In this document: piece after piece, positions 9,883 to 18,827 of the stretch
Position numbering within the stretch: the first letter of the stretch is position 1
How the letters are laid out: each line of letters starts with the position of its first letter
Source: Paracoccaceae bacterium
GTDB lineage: Bacteria; Pseudomonadota; Alphaproteobacteria; Rhodobacterales; Rhodobacteraceae
Assembly: GCA_027486345.1 (NCBI GenBank)
Contig: JAIXPH010000052.1
Coordinates: 1 to 64,000, forward strand
Direction of reading: 5' to 3'
DNA: 64,000 nt
The notes under the pieces: generated by a model
Databases searched by the model: none
The model's input: only the letters and a program-made list of their open reading frames with translations
What the model was told of the DNA's origin: nothing
Translations under genes and position numbers: made by a program

Positions 9883-11073
9883 ATGGCCTGGAAAACTCTG
9901 GACGACGTGGCACTGGCGGGCAAGACCGTGCTGGTGCGGGTGGACATCAACGTGCCGATGGAAGATGGGCGCGTGACGGATGCCACGCGGATCGAAAAGA
10001 TCCTGCCCACGGTCGAGGATATCATCGCCCGTGGCGGCAAGGTCGTGCTGCTGGCACATTTCGACCGGCCCAAGGGCAAGGTCGTCCCGGAAATGAGCCT
10101 TGGCCATGTCGTCCCGGCGCTTGAGGCCGCGCTTGGGCGCAAGGTCGTGTTCGGGGCCGATTGCATCGGTGCGGTGGCGGCAGAGGCCATCGCCACGGCG
10201 GCTCCGGGCGAGGTGGTGCTGTTGGAAAACACCCGCTTCCATGCCGGCGAGGAAAAGAACGATCCCGCCTTGGCGCAAGGGATGGCAGCGCTTGGCGATG
10301 TCTATGTCAACGATGCCTTCTCGGCCGCGCATCGGGCCCATGCCTCCACCGCCGGTATTGCGGGGCTGTTGCCAACGGCGGCGGGGCGGCTGATGGAGGC
10401 GGAGCTGCGGGCGCTGGAGGCCGCGCTTGGCAACCCGGTGCGCCCGGTAGTGGCCGTGGTTGGCGGGGCCAAGGTGTCCACCAAGCTGGACCTTCTGGGC
10501 AATCTGGTCACCCGTGTGGATCATCTGGTGATCGGCGGCGGCATGGCGAACACCTTCCTTGTCGCGAAAGGGATCGAGGTCGGAAAATCCTTGGCCGAAC
10601 GCGACATGGCCGACACCGCGCGCGAGATTCTGGCCAAGGCCAAGGTTGCGGGCTGCACCATCCACCTGCCCGTGGATGTGGTCGTGGCGCGCGAGTTCAA
10701 GGCCGGGGCCGCGAATGAAACCGTGGCCGCCGACGCCTGCCCTGCCGATGCGATGATCCTAGATGCCGGGCCACAGACGGTGGCGGCGCTGGCGGGGGTG
10801 TTCGGGTCGGCCAAGACGCTGATCTGGAACGGCCCGCTGGGTGCCTTTGAGATCGAGCCCTTCAACGCCGCGACCAATGCGGCGGCGAGGGCCGTGGCGG
10901 CGCTGACCCGTGCGGGAACGCTGGTCTCGGTCGCGGGCGGCGGCGATACGGTGGCGGCGTTGAACGCGGCAGGGGTGGCGGGCGATTTCACCTTCATCTC
11001 GACCGCGGGCGGGGCCTTCCTCGAGTGGATGGAAGGCAAGGAGCTTCCGGGGGTCGCCGCCCTGATGAGTTGA
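9883..11073 (+). CDS. pgk: Phosphoglycerate kinase
   Basis: Pgk interconverts 1,3-bisphosphoglycerate and 3-phosphoglycerate with ADP/ATP in glycolysis, gluconeogenesis and the Calvin cycle. The protein is 396 residues, the normal length. It shows the signature [20 protein letters not shown], the substrate-binding arginines in [11 protein letters not shown] and [12 protein letters not shown], and the nucleotide-binding NGPLGAFE and [12 protein letters not shown] near the C-terminus. The ATG at 9883 sits behind GGAGGGGCAG; an upstream in-frame ATG exists but has no ribosome site. A strong terminator follows at 11097, so it stands alone and not in a gap-pgk-fba operon. Confidence 0.96.
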   Translation: MAWKTLDDVALAGKTVLVRVDINVPMEDGRVTDATRIEKILPTVEDIIARGGKVVLLAHFDRPKGKVVPEMSLGHVVPALEAALGRKVVFGADCIGAVAAEAIATAAPGEVVLLENTRFHAGEEKNDPALAQGMAALGDVYVNDAFSAAHRAHASTAGIAGLLPTAAGRLMEAELRALEAALGNPVRPVVAVVGGAKVSTKLDLLGNLVTRVDHLVIGGGMANTFLVAKGIEVGKSLAERDMADTAREILAKAKVAGCTIHLPVDVVVAREFKAGAANETVAADACPADAMILDAGPQTVAALAGVFGSAKTLIWNGPLGAFEIEPFNAATNAAARAVAALTRAGTLVSVAGGGDTVAALNAAGVAGDFTFISTAGGAFLEWMEGKELPGVAALMS

Positions 11074-11096
11074 GGGCGCAGGACGGCCACACAGAC

Positions 11097-11128
11097 AAAG
11101 CCCCGGCGTTTCCGCGCCGGGGCTTTTT
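11097..11128 (+). terminator. Intrinsic terminator after pgk
   Basis: AAGCCCCGGCG/CGCCGGGGCTT form an 11-pair stem with a short loop, followed by TTTTTC. It lies about 24 bases past the pgk stop. Confidence 0.88.
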
Positions 11129-11130
11129 CA

Positions 11131-11733
11131 TGGCGTGATTCGGCGCGGATCGGCCTGTGCATGGGCGCGGCGGGTCCCGGACTGCATCCATGGATTGATC
11201 GCAAACCACCCCGAATTGCGCCTCTGCATCCGGAATTGGCATGGCATGCGCCGCACTTTACCTTGGGTTGCGGCCAATTCGGGAGTCAGATTACCGAAAG
11301 ATCGGACGCATGGCGGGCCGTTTGTCAGGGACATTCGACGGATTTCATATCTTTCAATAAGTTACCACTGGATGCCGATACACGGGGCCAGCCGCTGTCA
11401 TGAATACTTCATATCAAATTGGGAACTTTTTTGCGGCGAGGGATTGACGAAGATCTGTCATTACATCCATATGGCTGTATTGGATACGGCGATTGGAACG
11501 GTTTTTGTCACAAGGAATTTCCGCCTCGGGCGGTGGTGCGGTGCGAGTGGTGCGAGTGTTGCGGGTGCGTATCGTTTTGTAGATGTGAGTGTCCGGCTTT
11601 TTCCGGAGAGACGCCCGGCGGATATTCTCCGTCGGGCGTCTTTGTTTTTGCTTCCCTGCTCCGGGATCGGAGAGGGTGCAGGGAACGCAAGCCCCGCCTC
11701 GCGCGCTGTCCTGCCTCTGTCAGGAGCGTCGCG
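11131..11733. other. About 600 bases without a convincing gene; candidate non-coding RNA
   Basis: The stretch is visibly less GC-rich than its surroundings, with A/T-rich patches at about 11340-11370 and 11400-11440. The open frames crossing it show no codon-usage or family signal. A TTGACG box lies at 11444 with a weak CATATG 18 bases further. A short run of GGTGCGAGT-like repeats occupies about 11537-11570. An intrinsic terminator ends the stretch at 11610-11650. That is the layout of a short untranslated transcript of roughly 150-180 bases, but no known RNA family was recognised. Confidence 0.35.
11610..11650 (+). terminator. Intrinsic terminator with no coding gene upstream
   Basis: GACGCCCGGCGGA (11610-11622) pairs with TCCGTCGGGCGTC (11628-11640) around a TATTC loop, with one G-U pair. 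TTTGTTTTTG follows. The nearest upstream plus-strand gene, pgk, already has its own terminator 500 bases earlier. Confidence 0.8.
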
Positions 11734-11964
11734 ATGTCCCCGAAGACCACCATCCCCCCGTCCGGCTCTGATCCTGCCTTGATGGCGCGTGTGCTGGCCG
11801 CGTTGCAGGACCCCGCGCTGGCCAATCTGTCCGTCGAATACATCGAAGGAACGCTCGTCCTGCGCGGCACCGCCGGATCGGCCGAAGCCCGGGACGAGGC
11901 CACCCGCGATGCCCGCGCCGTGGCGGAAGGGGCCCCCATCGAGAACCGCATGCGGGTGGGCTGA
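11734..11964 (+). CDS. Small BON-like domain protein
   Basis: This 76-residue frame starts at an ATG preceded by AGGAG with 7-base spacing. After a short polar N-terminus, the remainder resembles one BON repeat: a helix (ALMARVLAALQD), then VEYIEGTLVLRGTAGS, a second helix and the closing IENRMRV. BON domains bind membranes or other ligands and usually occur in exported or stress-related proteins. No signal peptide is visible here, so it should be cytosolic. It sits between a free-standing terminator and the aldolase gene. The function is unknown. Confidence 0.55.
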   Translation: MSPKTTIPPSGSDPALMARVLAALQDPALANLSVEYIEGTLVLRGTAGSAEARDEATRDARAVAEGAPIENRMRVG

Positions 11965-11989
11965 GCGCGGTTCTGGAAAATTCAGCACA

Positions 11990-12003
11990 TGTTGGCGCTA
12001 ACA
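11990..12003. promoter_or_regulatory. LacI/CceR-type operator upstream of the aldolase gene
   Basis: TGTTGGCGCTAACA is a near-perfect 14-base palindrome of the TGTTA-CGC-TAACA type bound by LacI-family proteins in alphaproteobacteria. One of these is CceR, a regulator of central carbon genes in Rhodobacter sphaeroides. It lies 77 bases before the aldolase start. Just downstream, a weak promoter-like pair TTGCCA (12007) and TAAGGG (12030) has 17-base spacing. Assignment to CceR is by motif and target gene only. Confidence 0.5.
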
Positions 12004-12079
12004 GATTTGCCACCGGCGGCTGTATTTCATAAGGGCAGGACAGGCCCGCCACCCCGATTTGACAAAGGGAACACATTCG

Positions 12080-13009
12080 ATGCGCGCGACGAAAACCGTC
12101 CAGAAGATCCTGAGCCAATATGAAGGCGAAACCCCCGGCGTGAAGGCGAACCTGTGCCGCATGCTGATGGAGGGCAAGCTGGGCGGCACCGGCAAGATGA
12201 TCATCCTGCCCGTCGATCAGGGGTTTGAGCATGGCCCCGCGCGCAGCTTTGCGCCCAATCCGGCGGGCTATGATCCGCATTACCACTATCAACTCGCCAT
12301 CGACGCCGGGCTGACCGCCTATGCGGCCCCCCTGGCCAACCTTGAGGCCGGGGCCGATACCTTTGCGGGCCAGATCCCGACGATCCTGAAGATGAACCAC
12401 GCCAACAGCCTGATGTCGAACACGGCGGGCAAGAATCAGGCCGTTGTTGCCTCGGTGCAGGATGCGCTGCGGCTGGGCTGTTCGGCCATCGGTTTCACCA
12501 TCTATCCGGGGTCGGACATGGCGCTGGACATGTACGAAGAGATCAAGGAGCTGCGCGCCGAAGCCGCCGCCTGCGGCATCGCGACGGTGATCTGGTCCTA
12601 TCCGCGCGGTGAGGCGCTGACCAAGGATGGCGAGACCGCCTTTGACGTGACCGCCTATGCCGCCCACATCGCCACCATGCTGGGCGCGCATATCATCAAG
12701 GTGAAGCTGCCCACCGACCATCTGGAACAGGATGAGGCCAAGAAGGTCTATCTCAAACAAGGCATCGACGGCTCCACCATGGCTGCCCGTGTGCGCCACA
12801 TCGTGCAATCCTGCTTTGCCGGTCGGCGGCTGGTCGTGTTCTCGGGCGGGGCGGCCAAGGGCGAGGATGCGGTGTTCGACGATGCCCGCGCCATCCTTGC
12901 GGGCGGCGGCAACGGGTCGATCATCGGGCGCAACAGCTTTCAGCGCCCGCGCGACGAGGCTTTGGTGCTGCTGCAAAAGCTGGTCGATATCTACAAAGGC
13001 AAGGCCTGA
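12080..13009 (+). CDS. Class I fructose-bisphosphate aldolase (DhnA/FbaB type)
   Basis: The 309-residue protein belongs to the DeoC/DhnA-type class I aldolases that use a Schiff-base lysine to interconvert fructose-1,6-bisphosphate and two triose phosphates. Family blocks seen are ILPVDQGFEHGP near residue 45, the lysine strand IIKVKLPTDH, and the phosphate-binding C-terminal LVVFSGGAAKGED and GGGNGSIIGRNSFQR. The ATG at 12080 is placed 9 bases after AAAGGGA; a TTG at 12059 would give seven extra residues. It is flanked by a LacI-type operator upstream and a terminator at 13031. With pgk nearby, it gives the window two lower-glycolytic enzymes in separate units. Confidence 0.9.
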   Translation: MRATKTVQKILSQYEGETPGVKANLCRMLMEGKLGGTGKMIILPVDQGFEHGPARSFAPNPAGYDPHYHYQLAIDAGLTAYAAPLANLEAGADTFAGQIPTILKMNHANSLMSNTAGKNQAVVASVQDALRLGCSAIGFTIYPGSDMALDMYEEIKELRAEAAACGIATVIWSYPRGEALTKDGETAFDVTAYAAHIATMLGAHIIKVKLPTDHLEQDEAKKVYLKQGIDGSTMAARVRHIVQSCFAGRRLVVFSGGAAKGEDAVFDDARAILAGGGNGSIIGRNSFQRPRDEALVLLQKLVDIYKGKA

Positions 13010-13030
13010 ACGCTTTACAGGCGCGCCTCG

Positions 13031-13082
13031 ATGGGGGCAGGTTTCGGGGGTGGGCCGCAGGGCCTGCCCCCATTTGTTTTTG
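13031..13082 (+). terminator. Intrinsic terminator after the aldolase gene
   Basis: ATGGGGGCAGG (13031-13041) pairs with CCTGCCCCCAT (13063-13073), with TTGTTTTTG following. Confidence 0.85.
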
Positions 13083-13095
13083 AAAGGTGTTTTTG

Positions 13096-13677
13096 ATGTC
13101 GTTTCGATTTGCGCTTTTGGTTGTGGCCGCCCTGACCGCCTGCACCACAGGGAACACGATGCCGGATGGATCGGTGGAGGGTCCGGTGGTGCTGACGCCC
13201 GCGTTTGAACCGCCCGAAGGCTACCCCTACCCTTTGGGCGATCTGACCGGCACCATAGGCGGCACGGCTTACACGTTGAAATCCTATAATTATTCCGTGG
13301 GTGCGGTTGATCCGAATGTCTGGGTGGTGCAGAGCGACGACACTTGGCGGATGCGGGGCACCTTCGAGGATGCCACCGACCCCAAGGCGGAAACGCCGGA
13401 ACTGACCTTCAAGGCCAATCCGCCCGGCGCGCTGGCCAAGGGGATGCGGTTTCCCGCCACGGTCGAACTGGTAAAAGAGGATGACAGGGAAGAGACGGTC
13501 CTGCTGCGCAGCGCGGAACCGTCAGAGGTGGTGATCACAGGCTTCACCGAAGGCGGCAGTGGTGCCTATGACCGCATCACCGCCACCCTGACAGGCACGC
13601 TCTGTGGCCCCTCGGGCGGCGGTTGCGTGCCGATGGCGCTGCGATTTGAGACCGGGGTTTACCAGAACGACTGGTGA
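13096..13677 (+). CDS. Putative lipoprotein of unknown function
   Basis: The 193-residue protein begins with a short lipoprotein signal (FRFALLVVAALTAC), with the lipobox LTAC giving a lipidated cysteine near residue 17. The mature part is polar and beta-rich, with paired short strands such as YPLGDLTGTIGGTAYTLKSY and a C-terminal GPSGGGCVPMAL that could form a disulphide with an earlier cysteine. It is probably anchored to an envelope membrane. No domain was recognised. The ATG at 13096 follows GAAAGG with 8-base spacing. It stands alone between two terminators. Confidence 0.7.
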   Translation: MSFRFALLVVAALTACTTGNTMPDGSVEGPVVLTPAFEPPEGYPYPLGDLTGTIGGTAYTLKSYNYSVGAVDPNVWVVQSDDTWRMRGTFEDATDPKAETPELTFKANPPGALAKGMRFPATVELVKEDDREETVLLRSAEPSEVVITGFTEGGSGAYDRITATLTGTLCGPSGGGCVPMALRFETGVYQNDW

Positions 13678-13697
13678 GAGGTGTCACGCGCAAGCCG

Positions 13698-13733
13698 CGG
13701 ATGGGGCGCGGTTTTCCGCCCCCATCCGTTTTT
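13698..13733 (+). terminator. Intrinsic terminator after the lipoprotein gene
   Basis: CGGATGGGG and CCCCATCCG form a stem that can be extended inward, followed by TTTTT. Confidence 0.85.
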
Positions 13734-13738
13734 GGGGA

Positions 13739-13767
13739 TTCACAGGCCGAATCGCCTGTGGCATAGT
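13739..13767 (+). promoter_or_regulatory. Candidate promoter with a palindrome in the spacer, upstream of ftsB
   Basis: TTCACA (13739) and CATAGT (13762) have exactly 17 bases between them. The hairpin CACAGGC-CGAATC-GCCTGTG (13741-13760) covers the -35 end and the spacer, a typical place for a repressor site. No regulator is suggested by context. Confidence 0.4.
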
Positions 13768-13813
13768 CTGCCAACACCCCCGTCAGAGGGGCAAAGAGCA
13801 GAACGGTCCGCCC

Positions 13814-14116
13814 ATGAACACCTCGTCCTCGCGCCCGTCGGTCGGTGCGATTGTTTATTACCTTCTGTCGGTGACGCTGGGGCTGTATTTCACCTTCGCC
13901 GCCGTGCAGGGGGATTATGGTGTGTTCCGGCAGGTGGAAATCGCCGCCGAGGCCGAAGTGCTGCAGGCCGAAAAGGCCAAGCTGACGGCGGAGCTTGCCG
14001 CGATCCAGAACCGCACCAAACGGCTGTCTGATGCTTATCTGGACCTTGATCTTCTGGACGAACAGGCCCGCTCGGTTCTGGGCTATGTCCGCGCTGATGA
14101 GGTCGCCATCCGCTGA
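13814..14116 (+). CDS. Septum formation initiator, FtsB/DivIC family
   Basis: This 100-residue protein has one membrane segment (residues about 12-30, IVYYLLSVTLGLYFTFAAV) followed by a coiled coil rich in A, E, K and L. That is the FtsB/DivIC layout: a small bitopic division protein that joins FtsL and FtsQ at the septum. It lies immediately upstream of pdhA. In alphaproteobacteria an FtsB-like gene commonly precedes the pyruvate dehydrogenase genes, which supports the call. The frame is open far upstream; the ATG at 13814 is chosen because it places the membrane helix at the N-terminus. Confidence 0.85.
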   Translation: MNTSSSRPSVGAIVYYLLSVTLGLYFTFAAVQGDYGVFRQVEIAAEAEVLQAEKAKLTAELAAIQNRTKRLSDAYLDLDLLDEQARSVLGYVRADEVAIR

Positions 14117-14278
14117 GAGGCGGGTCCTCTGCATCTGATTGAGGGTTTCCGTCAACGCATGGCAGCCATGCGCCGACCCGCTTTGGCGCGCGCGAATTTC
14201 CTTTGACCCAAGTTTTCCCGATGTTGTATGGATGGTTTAACGTTGAACTATCCATGCAAGCGAGGGGAGGTCGTCATC

Positions 14279-15268
14279 ATGGCTGCGAAAAAGCCCGCCG
14301 AAAGACCGAACGTATCCAAAGACGAATTGCTGAAATACTACCGCGACATGCTGCTGATCCGGCGTTTCGAGGAAAAGGCGGGCCAGCTTTATGGCATGGG
14401 CCTGATCGGCGGGTTCTGCCACCTCTATATCGGGCAGGAAGCCGTGGTCGTCGGTCTGGAAGCCGCCGCCAAGGAAGGCGACAAGCGCATCACCAGCTAT
14501 CGTGACCACGGGCATATGCTGGCCTGCGGCATGGATTCGCGCGGCGTGATGGCCGAATTGACCGGGCGCATCGGGGGCTACTCCAAGGGCAAAGGCGGCT
14601 CGATGCACATGTTCAGCAAAGAGCGCCACTTCTACGGCGGTCACGGCATCGTCGGCGCGCAGGTGCCGCTGGGGGCCGGTCTGGCTTTTGCCGACAAATA
14701 TCTGGGCAATGACAACGTGACCTTCGCCTATTTCGGTGACGGGGCGGCGAACCAGGGCCAGGTCTATGAAACCTACAACATGGCCGAGTTGTGGAACCTG
14801 CCGGTGGTTTTCGTGATCGAAAACAACCAGTATGCGATGGGTACCTCGGTCAAACGCTCCACCAAATCGCCCTCCCTGTGGGAACGCGGTGCCGCTTACG
14901 GCATCAAAGGCGAAGCTGTGGACGGGATGGACGTTCTGGCGGTCAAGGCTGCGGGCGAAAAGGCGGTTGCCGCCTGCCGCGCGGGCGAAGGCCCCTATAT
15001 CCTTGAGATGATGACCTATCGCTATCGCGGCCACTCGATGTCGGACCCGGCGAAATATCGCACCCGCGAGGAAGTGGAAAAGATGCGCTCTGAAAAGGAC
15101 GCCATCGAACATGTGCGCGACCTGCTGTTGACCGGCGGTCTGGCCACGGATGACGACCTGAAAGCCATCGACAAAGAGATCAAGGCGACCGTCAACGACG
15201 CTGCCGAATTCTCAAAAGAAAGCCCGGAGCCGTCGGTGGACGAGCTTTGGACCGATATCTACGCGTAA
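14279..15268 (+). CDS. pdhA: Pyruvate dehydrogenase E1 component, alpha subunit
   Basis: This is a 329-residue thiamine-diphosphate enzyme subunit that, with PdhB, decarboxylates pyruvate and passes the acetyl group to lipoyl-E2. The cofactor-binding motif [20 protein letters not shown] is complete up to its closing ENNQYAMGT. The [14 protein letters not shown] loop carries the conserved phosphorylation-loop-like serine. The ATG at 14279 is preceded by GAGGGGAGG with 8-base spacing. A TTGACC box lies at 14203 with TGTATG 16 bases on, a possible promoter, so the pdh genes may start separately from ftsB. PdhB follows after 14 bases. Confidence 0.96.
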   Translation: MAAKKPAERPNVSKDELLKYYRDMLLIRRFEEKAGQLYGMGLIGGFCHLYIGQEAVVVGLEAAAKEGDKRITSYRDHGHMLACGMDSRGVMAELTGRIGGYSKGKGGSMHMFSKERHFYGGHGIVGAQVPLGAGLAFADKYLGNDNVTFAYFGDGAANQGQVYETYNMAELWNLPVVFVIENNQYAMGTSVKRSTKSPSLWERGAAYGIKGEAVDGMDVLAVKAAGEKAVAACRAGEGPYILEMMTYRYRGHSMSDPAKYRTREEVEKMRSEKDAIEHVRDLLLTGGLATDDDLKAIDKEIKATVNDAAEFSKESPEPSVDELWTDIYA

Positions 15269-15282
15269 GGGGGGAAACGACC

Positions 15283-16650
15283 ATGGCAACGCAAGTTCTG
15301 ATGCCCGCGCTTTCTCCGACGATGGAGGAAGGCACGCTGGCCAAATGGCTGGTGAAAGAGGGCGATGTGGTCAAATCGGGCCAGATCATCGCCGAGATCG
15401 AGACCGACAAGGCGACGATGGAATTCGAATCCGCCGATGACGGGATCGTCGGCAAGCTGCTGGTGGCCGAAGGCACCGCCGGCGTGAAGGTGAACACCCC
15501 CATCGCCACGCTGGTGGAAGAGGGCGAATCCGCCGACGCCGCCCCTGCCGCGGCTGCCGCTGCGGCACCCGTGACGGCGGCCCCGGCCACAGTGGCTGCT
15601 GTCGCCGCTGCCCCCGCCCCGGTCGCAGCACAAGGTTGGCCGCATTCCGACCTGCCCGAAGGTGTTGCGACCAAGACCATGACCGTGCGCGAGGCGTTGC
15701 GTGAGGCGATGGCCGAAGAAATGCGCGCCAATCCCAATGTCTTCCTGATGGGCGAAGAGGTCGGCGAATACCAAGGTGCCTATAAGATCAGCCAAGGTCT
15801 CTTGGATGAATTCGGCCCCAAGCGCGTGGTTGATACCCCAATCACCGAGCATGGCTTTACCGGCATCGCGGTGGGCGCAAGCTGGGGTGGGTTGCAGCCC
15901 ATCGTCGAATTCATGACCTTCAACTTCGCCATGCAGGCGATTGACCACATCATCAACTCGGCCGCCAAAACGCTGTACATGTCCGGCGGTCAGATGGGGT
16001 CGCCCATCGTGTTCCGCGGGGCCAATGGTGCGGCGGCACGGGTCGGTGCGCAGCATTCTCAGGATTACGCGGCCTGGTATGCCGCCATTCCGGGGCTGAA
16101 GGTGGCGATGCCCTATTCGGCGGCGGATGCGAAGGGCCTCTTGAAGTCCGCGATCCGCGACCCGAACCCGGTGATCTTCCTTGAGAATGAGATCCTTTAC
16201 GGTCGGTCCTTCGAGGTGCCGGTTCAGGACGATTTCACCATCCCCTTCGGCAAGGCCTCCATCCTGCGGGCAGGCTCTGACGTGACCGTCGTCAGCTTCG
16301 GCATCGGTCTGACCTATGCGCTGCAAGCTGCCGAGGAATTGGCGAAAGACGGCATCAGCGCCGAGGTCATCAACCTGCGGACCCTGCGCCCCATCGACTA
16401 TGACACCATCCTCGCCTCGGTGATGAAAACCAACCGCTGTGTGACGGTCGAGGAAGGCTTCCCCGTGGGGTCGATCGGCAATCACCTGTCAGCCACGATC
16501 ATGCAGCGCGCCTTCGACCATCTGGATGCGCCGGTGATCAACTGCACGGGTAAGGATGTGCCGATGCCCTATGCCGCGAACCTTGAAAAGCTCGCCCTGA
16601 CGACGACCGCCGAAGTGGTCGCCGCCGTCAAATCCGTCTGCTACCGCTGA
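15283..16650 (+). CDS. pdhB: Pyruvate dehydrogenase E1 component, beta subunit, with N-terminal lipoyl domain
   Basis: The 455-residue protein is longer than the common E1-beta (about 330) because residues 1-80 form a lipoyl domain with the lipoylation lysine in [11 protein letters not shown]. An Ala/Pro-rich linker follows, then a standard E1-beta domain (from about residue 130) with [24 protein letters not shown] and [11 protein letters not shown]. Lipoyl-bearing E1-beta subunits are known in some alphaproteobacteria such as Zymomonas and Sinorhizobium. The lipoyl domain is nearly identical to that of the E2 protein next door. The ATG at 15283 follows GGGGGGAAACGACC. Confidence 0.96.
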   Translation: MATQVLMPALSPTMEEGTLAKWLVKEGDVVKSGQIIAEIETDKATMEFESADDGIVGKLLVAEGTAGVKVNTPIATLVEEGESADAAPAAAAAAAPVTAAPATVAAVAAAPAPVAAQGWPHSDLPEGVATKTMTVREALREAMAEEMRANPNVFLMGEEVGEYQGAYKISQGLLDEFGPKRVVDTPITEHGFTGIAVGASWGGLQPIVEFMTFNFAMQAIDHIINSAAKTLYMSGGQMGSPIVFRGANGAAARVGAQHSQDYAAWYAAIPGLKVAMPYSAADAKGLLKSAIRDPNPVIFLENEILYGRSFEVPVQDDFTIPFGKASILRAGSDVTVVSFGIGLTYALQAAEELAKDGISAEVINLRTLRPIDYDTILASVMKTNRCVTVEEGFPVGSIGNHLSATIMQRAFDHLDAPVINCTGKDVPMPYAANLEKLALTTTAEVVAAVKSVCYR

Positions 16651-16661
16651 GGGGGGTTGAA

Positions 16662-17954
16662 ATGGCTACGCAAATCCTGATGCCCGCCCTGTCGCCCACA
16701 ATGGAAGAGGGCACGCTGGCCAAATGGCTGGTGAAAGAAGGCGACATCGTCAAATCCGGCCAGATCATCGCGGAAATCGAAACCGATAAGGCGACGATGG
16801 AATTCGAAGCGGCCGATGACGGCATCGTCGGCAAGTTGTTGATCACGGAAGGCACGGCCGGGGTGAAAGTGAACACTCCCATCGCCGTGCTGGTGGAAGA
16901 GGGCGAAAGCGCCGATGCGGCCCCTGTGGCTGCCCCAGTCGCTGCCGCTCATGCCGCTGCCGCGCCCGTGGCGGCGGTGTCCGCCCCTGCCCCGGCGGCC
17001 CCGGTCGCGGCGGCTGGCGCACGGGTCTTTGCCTCCCCGCTTGCCCGTCGCATCGCGGCGGAAAAAGGGATCGACCTGACCAAGGTTCAGGGCTCCGGCC
17101 CGCATGGCCGCATCGTCAAGGCGGATGTGGAGGGGGCGAAAGCCGTTCCCGCGCCCGTGGCTGTGGCGGCACCGACTGCTGCTGCTCCGGCCCCGGTTGC
17201 CGCTGCCGCTGCCGCGCCAAGCGGCGCTTCGGCGGAAACGGTGCTGAAGATGTATCAGGACCGCACCTTCACCGAGGTGAAGCTGGACGGCATGCGCCGC
17301 ACCATCGCGGCCCGCCTGACCGAGGCCAAGCAGACCATCCCGCATTTCTACCTGCGGCGTGAAGTGCGCTTGGACAACCTGATGGCCTTCCGCGAACAGC
17401 TGAACAAGCAACTCGACGCGCGGGGCGTGAAGCTGTCGGTCAACGACTTCATCATCAAGGCCTGTGCCTTGGCGCTGCAATCCGTGCCGGATGCCAATGC
17501 CGTCTGGGCGGGCGACCGCATCCTGAAGCTGAAACCTTCGGATGTGGCCGTGGCCGTGGCGGTAGAAGGCGGGCTGTTCACCCCGGTCCTGCGCGATTCC
17601 GACCAGAAGTCGCTGTCGGCCCTGTCCGCAGAGATGAAGGACCTGGCCACCCGCGCAAAGACCAAGAAACTGGCCACGCATGAATATCAGGGCGGCAGCT
17701 TCGCCATCTCCAACCTTGGAATGTTCGGGATCGAGAACTTCGACGCCGTCATCAACCCGCCGCACGGGGCCATCCTGGCCGTGGGCGCGGGGATCAAGAA
17801 GCCGGTGGTTCTGGCGGATGGATCGCTTGGCGTGGCGACGGTGATGTCGATGACGCTGTCGGTCGATCACCGCGTCATCGACGGGGCGCTTGGCGCGCAG
17901 TTGATGAAAGCCATCGTCGACAATCTGGAAAACCCGATGGCGATGCTGGCATAA
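16662..17954 (+). CDS. pdhC: Pyruvate dehydrogenase E2, dihydrolipoamide acetyltransferase
   Basis: The 430-residue protein has one lipoyl domain (residues 1-80, lysine in ETDKATMEF), an Ala/Pro linker, a peripheral-subunit-binding domain (about 125-160, [20 protein letters not shown] then [13 protein letters not shown]), a second Ala/Pro linker and the catalytic core (from about 200). The core ends with the active-site motif DHRVIDGA. It transfers acetyl groups to CoA and forms the scaffold of the complex. The E3 gene is not adjacent; a strong terminator ends the operon at 17976. Confidence 0.97.
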   Translation: MATQILMPALSPTMEEGTLAKWLVKEGDIVKSGQIIAEIETDKATMEFEAADDGIVGKLLITEGTAGVKVNTPIAVLVEEGESADAAPVAAPVAAAHAAAAPVAAVSAPAPAAPVAAAGARVFASPLARRIAAEKGIDLTKVQGSGPHGRIVKADVEGAKAVPAPVAVAAPTAAAPAPVAAAAAAPSGASAETVLKMYQDRTFTEVKLDGMRRTIAARLTEAKQTIPHFYLRREVRLDNLMAFREQLNKQLDARGVKLSVNDFIIKACALALQSVPDANAVWAGDRILKLKPSDVAVAVAVEGGLFTPVLRDSDQKSLSALSAEMKDLATRAKTKKLATHEYQGGSFAISNLGMFGIENFDAVINPPHGAILAVGAGIKKPVVLADGSLGVATVMSMTLSVDHRVIDGALGAQLMKAIVDNLENPMAMLA

Positions 17955-17975
17955 ACCCAGCGCCAGACAAGAAAA

Positions 17976-18005
17976 AACGCCCGCAGGAGCGATCCTGCGG
18001 GCGTT
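17976..18005. terminator. Bidirectional terminator between pdhC and cysE
   Basis: AACGCCCGCAGGA and TCCTGCGGGCGTT form a perfect 13-pair stem around GCGA. It has T-rich sequence on the plus side and a run of A (T on the minus strand) on the other, so it serves both convergent genes. Confidence 0.88.
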
Positions 18006-18020
18006 ATCCTTTTCCGGTGC

Positions 18021-18827
18021 TCAGCTATCCGCGAAACGGTGATCCATCGAGACCGAGGGCGTATCGCACCCCGCCTCGCCCACGATGCGCGCGGGAACCC
18101 CGGCCACCGTCTTGCACGGCGGCACGTCCTGCAACACCACCGACCCTGCCGCGATGCGGCTGCAATGGCCGATGTGGATATTGCCCAGCACCTTGGCCCC
18201 CGCCCCGATCAGCACGCCATTGCCGATCTTGGGGTGACGGTCGCCGTCCTCTTTCCCCGTGCCGCCCAGCGTAACGGAATGCAGCATGGAAACATTGTCG
18301 CCGACCACCGCCGTCTCGCCGATGACGATGGAATGGGCGTGGTCGATCATCAGCCCCTTGCCGATCTTGGCCGCCGGGTGGATGTCCACCCCGAACACCT
18401 CTGACACGCGCATCTGCACGAAATATGAAAGATCGCGCCGCCCCTGTTCCCACAGCCAATGTCCGACGCGGTAAGCCTGCACCGCCTGATAGCCCTTGAA
18501 GAACAGAATCGGCTGCAAATAGCGGTGGCAGGCGGGGTCACGGTCAAACACCGCCATCAGGTCCGCACGTGCCGCAGCACCAAGATGCGGATCGGCGCTA
18601 TAGGCCTCATCGGCGATTTCGCGCAAGATCTGCTCGCTCATCTCACCCGAGGCGAGTTTCAGCGAAAAGCGATAGGCCAAGGCGCGTTCCATGGACCCGT
18701 GGTGCAACAGGCTGGAATGGACCAGCCCGCCCAGCAGCGGCTCAGTCCGGATGGTTTCCTGCGCTTCTTCCCGAACCCGCTGCCAGACCGGATCGACCTG
18801 AGAGACCTTGAATTTGGTTTCGAGCAT
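18021..18827 (-). CDS. cysE: Serine O-acetyltransferase
   Basis: CysE makes O-acetylserine from serine and acetyl-CoA, the first step of cysteine synthesis. The 268-residue product has the helical N-terminal domain and a left-handed beta-helix of hexapeptide repeats with DIHPAAKIGKGLMIDHAHS, MLHSVTLGGTGKEDGDRHPK and VPARIVGEAG. The ATG at 18827 gives the family-typical start (MLETKFKVSQVDPVW) and follows GGGGATGTC. The frame is open without a stop for another 108 codons upstream through the DUF7742-like region, so a longer fusion product is possible. cysE commonly sits beside the GTA cluster in Rhodobacterales, as far as I recall. Confidence 0.93.
   Translation of the reverse strand: MLETKFKVSQVDPVWQRVREEAQETIRTEPLLGGLVHSSLLHHGSMERALAYRFSLKLASGEMSEQILREIADEAYSADPHLGAAARADLMAVFDRDPACHRYLQPILFFKGYQAVQAYRVGHWLWEQGRRDLSYFVQMRVSEVFGVDIHPAAKIGKGLMIDHAHSIVIGETAVVGDNVSMLHSVTLGGTGKEDGDRHPKIGNGVLIGAGAKVLGNIHIGHCSRIAAGSVVLQDVPPCKTVAGVPARIVGEAGCDTPSVSMDHRFADS

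Noticed and set aside
11135-11782. 215-residue plus-strand open frame in the pgk-fba gap
   Set aside because: No domain signal, atypical composition, and it crosses a strong terminator and the start of the small BON-like gene in another frame.
14203-14231. Separate pdhA promoter TTGACC-N16-TGTATG
   Set aside because: The -10 match is weak; kept only as a remark under pdhA and not as a feature.
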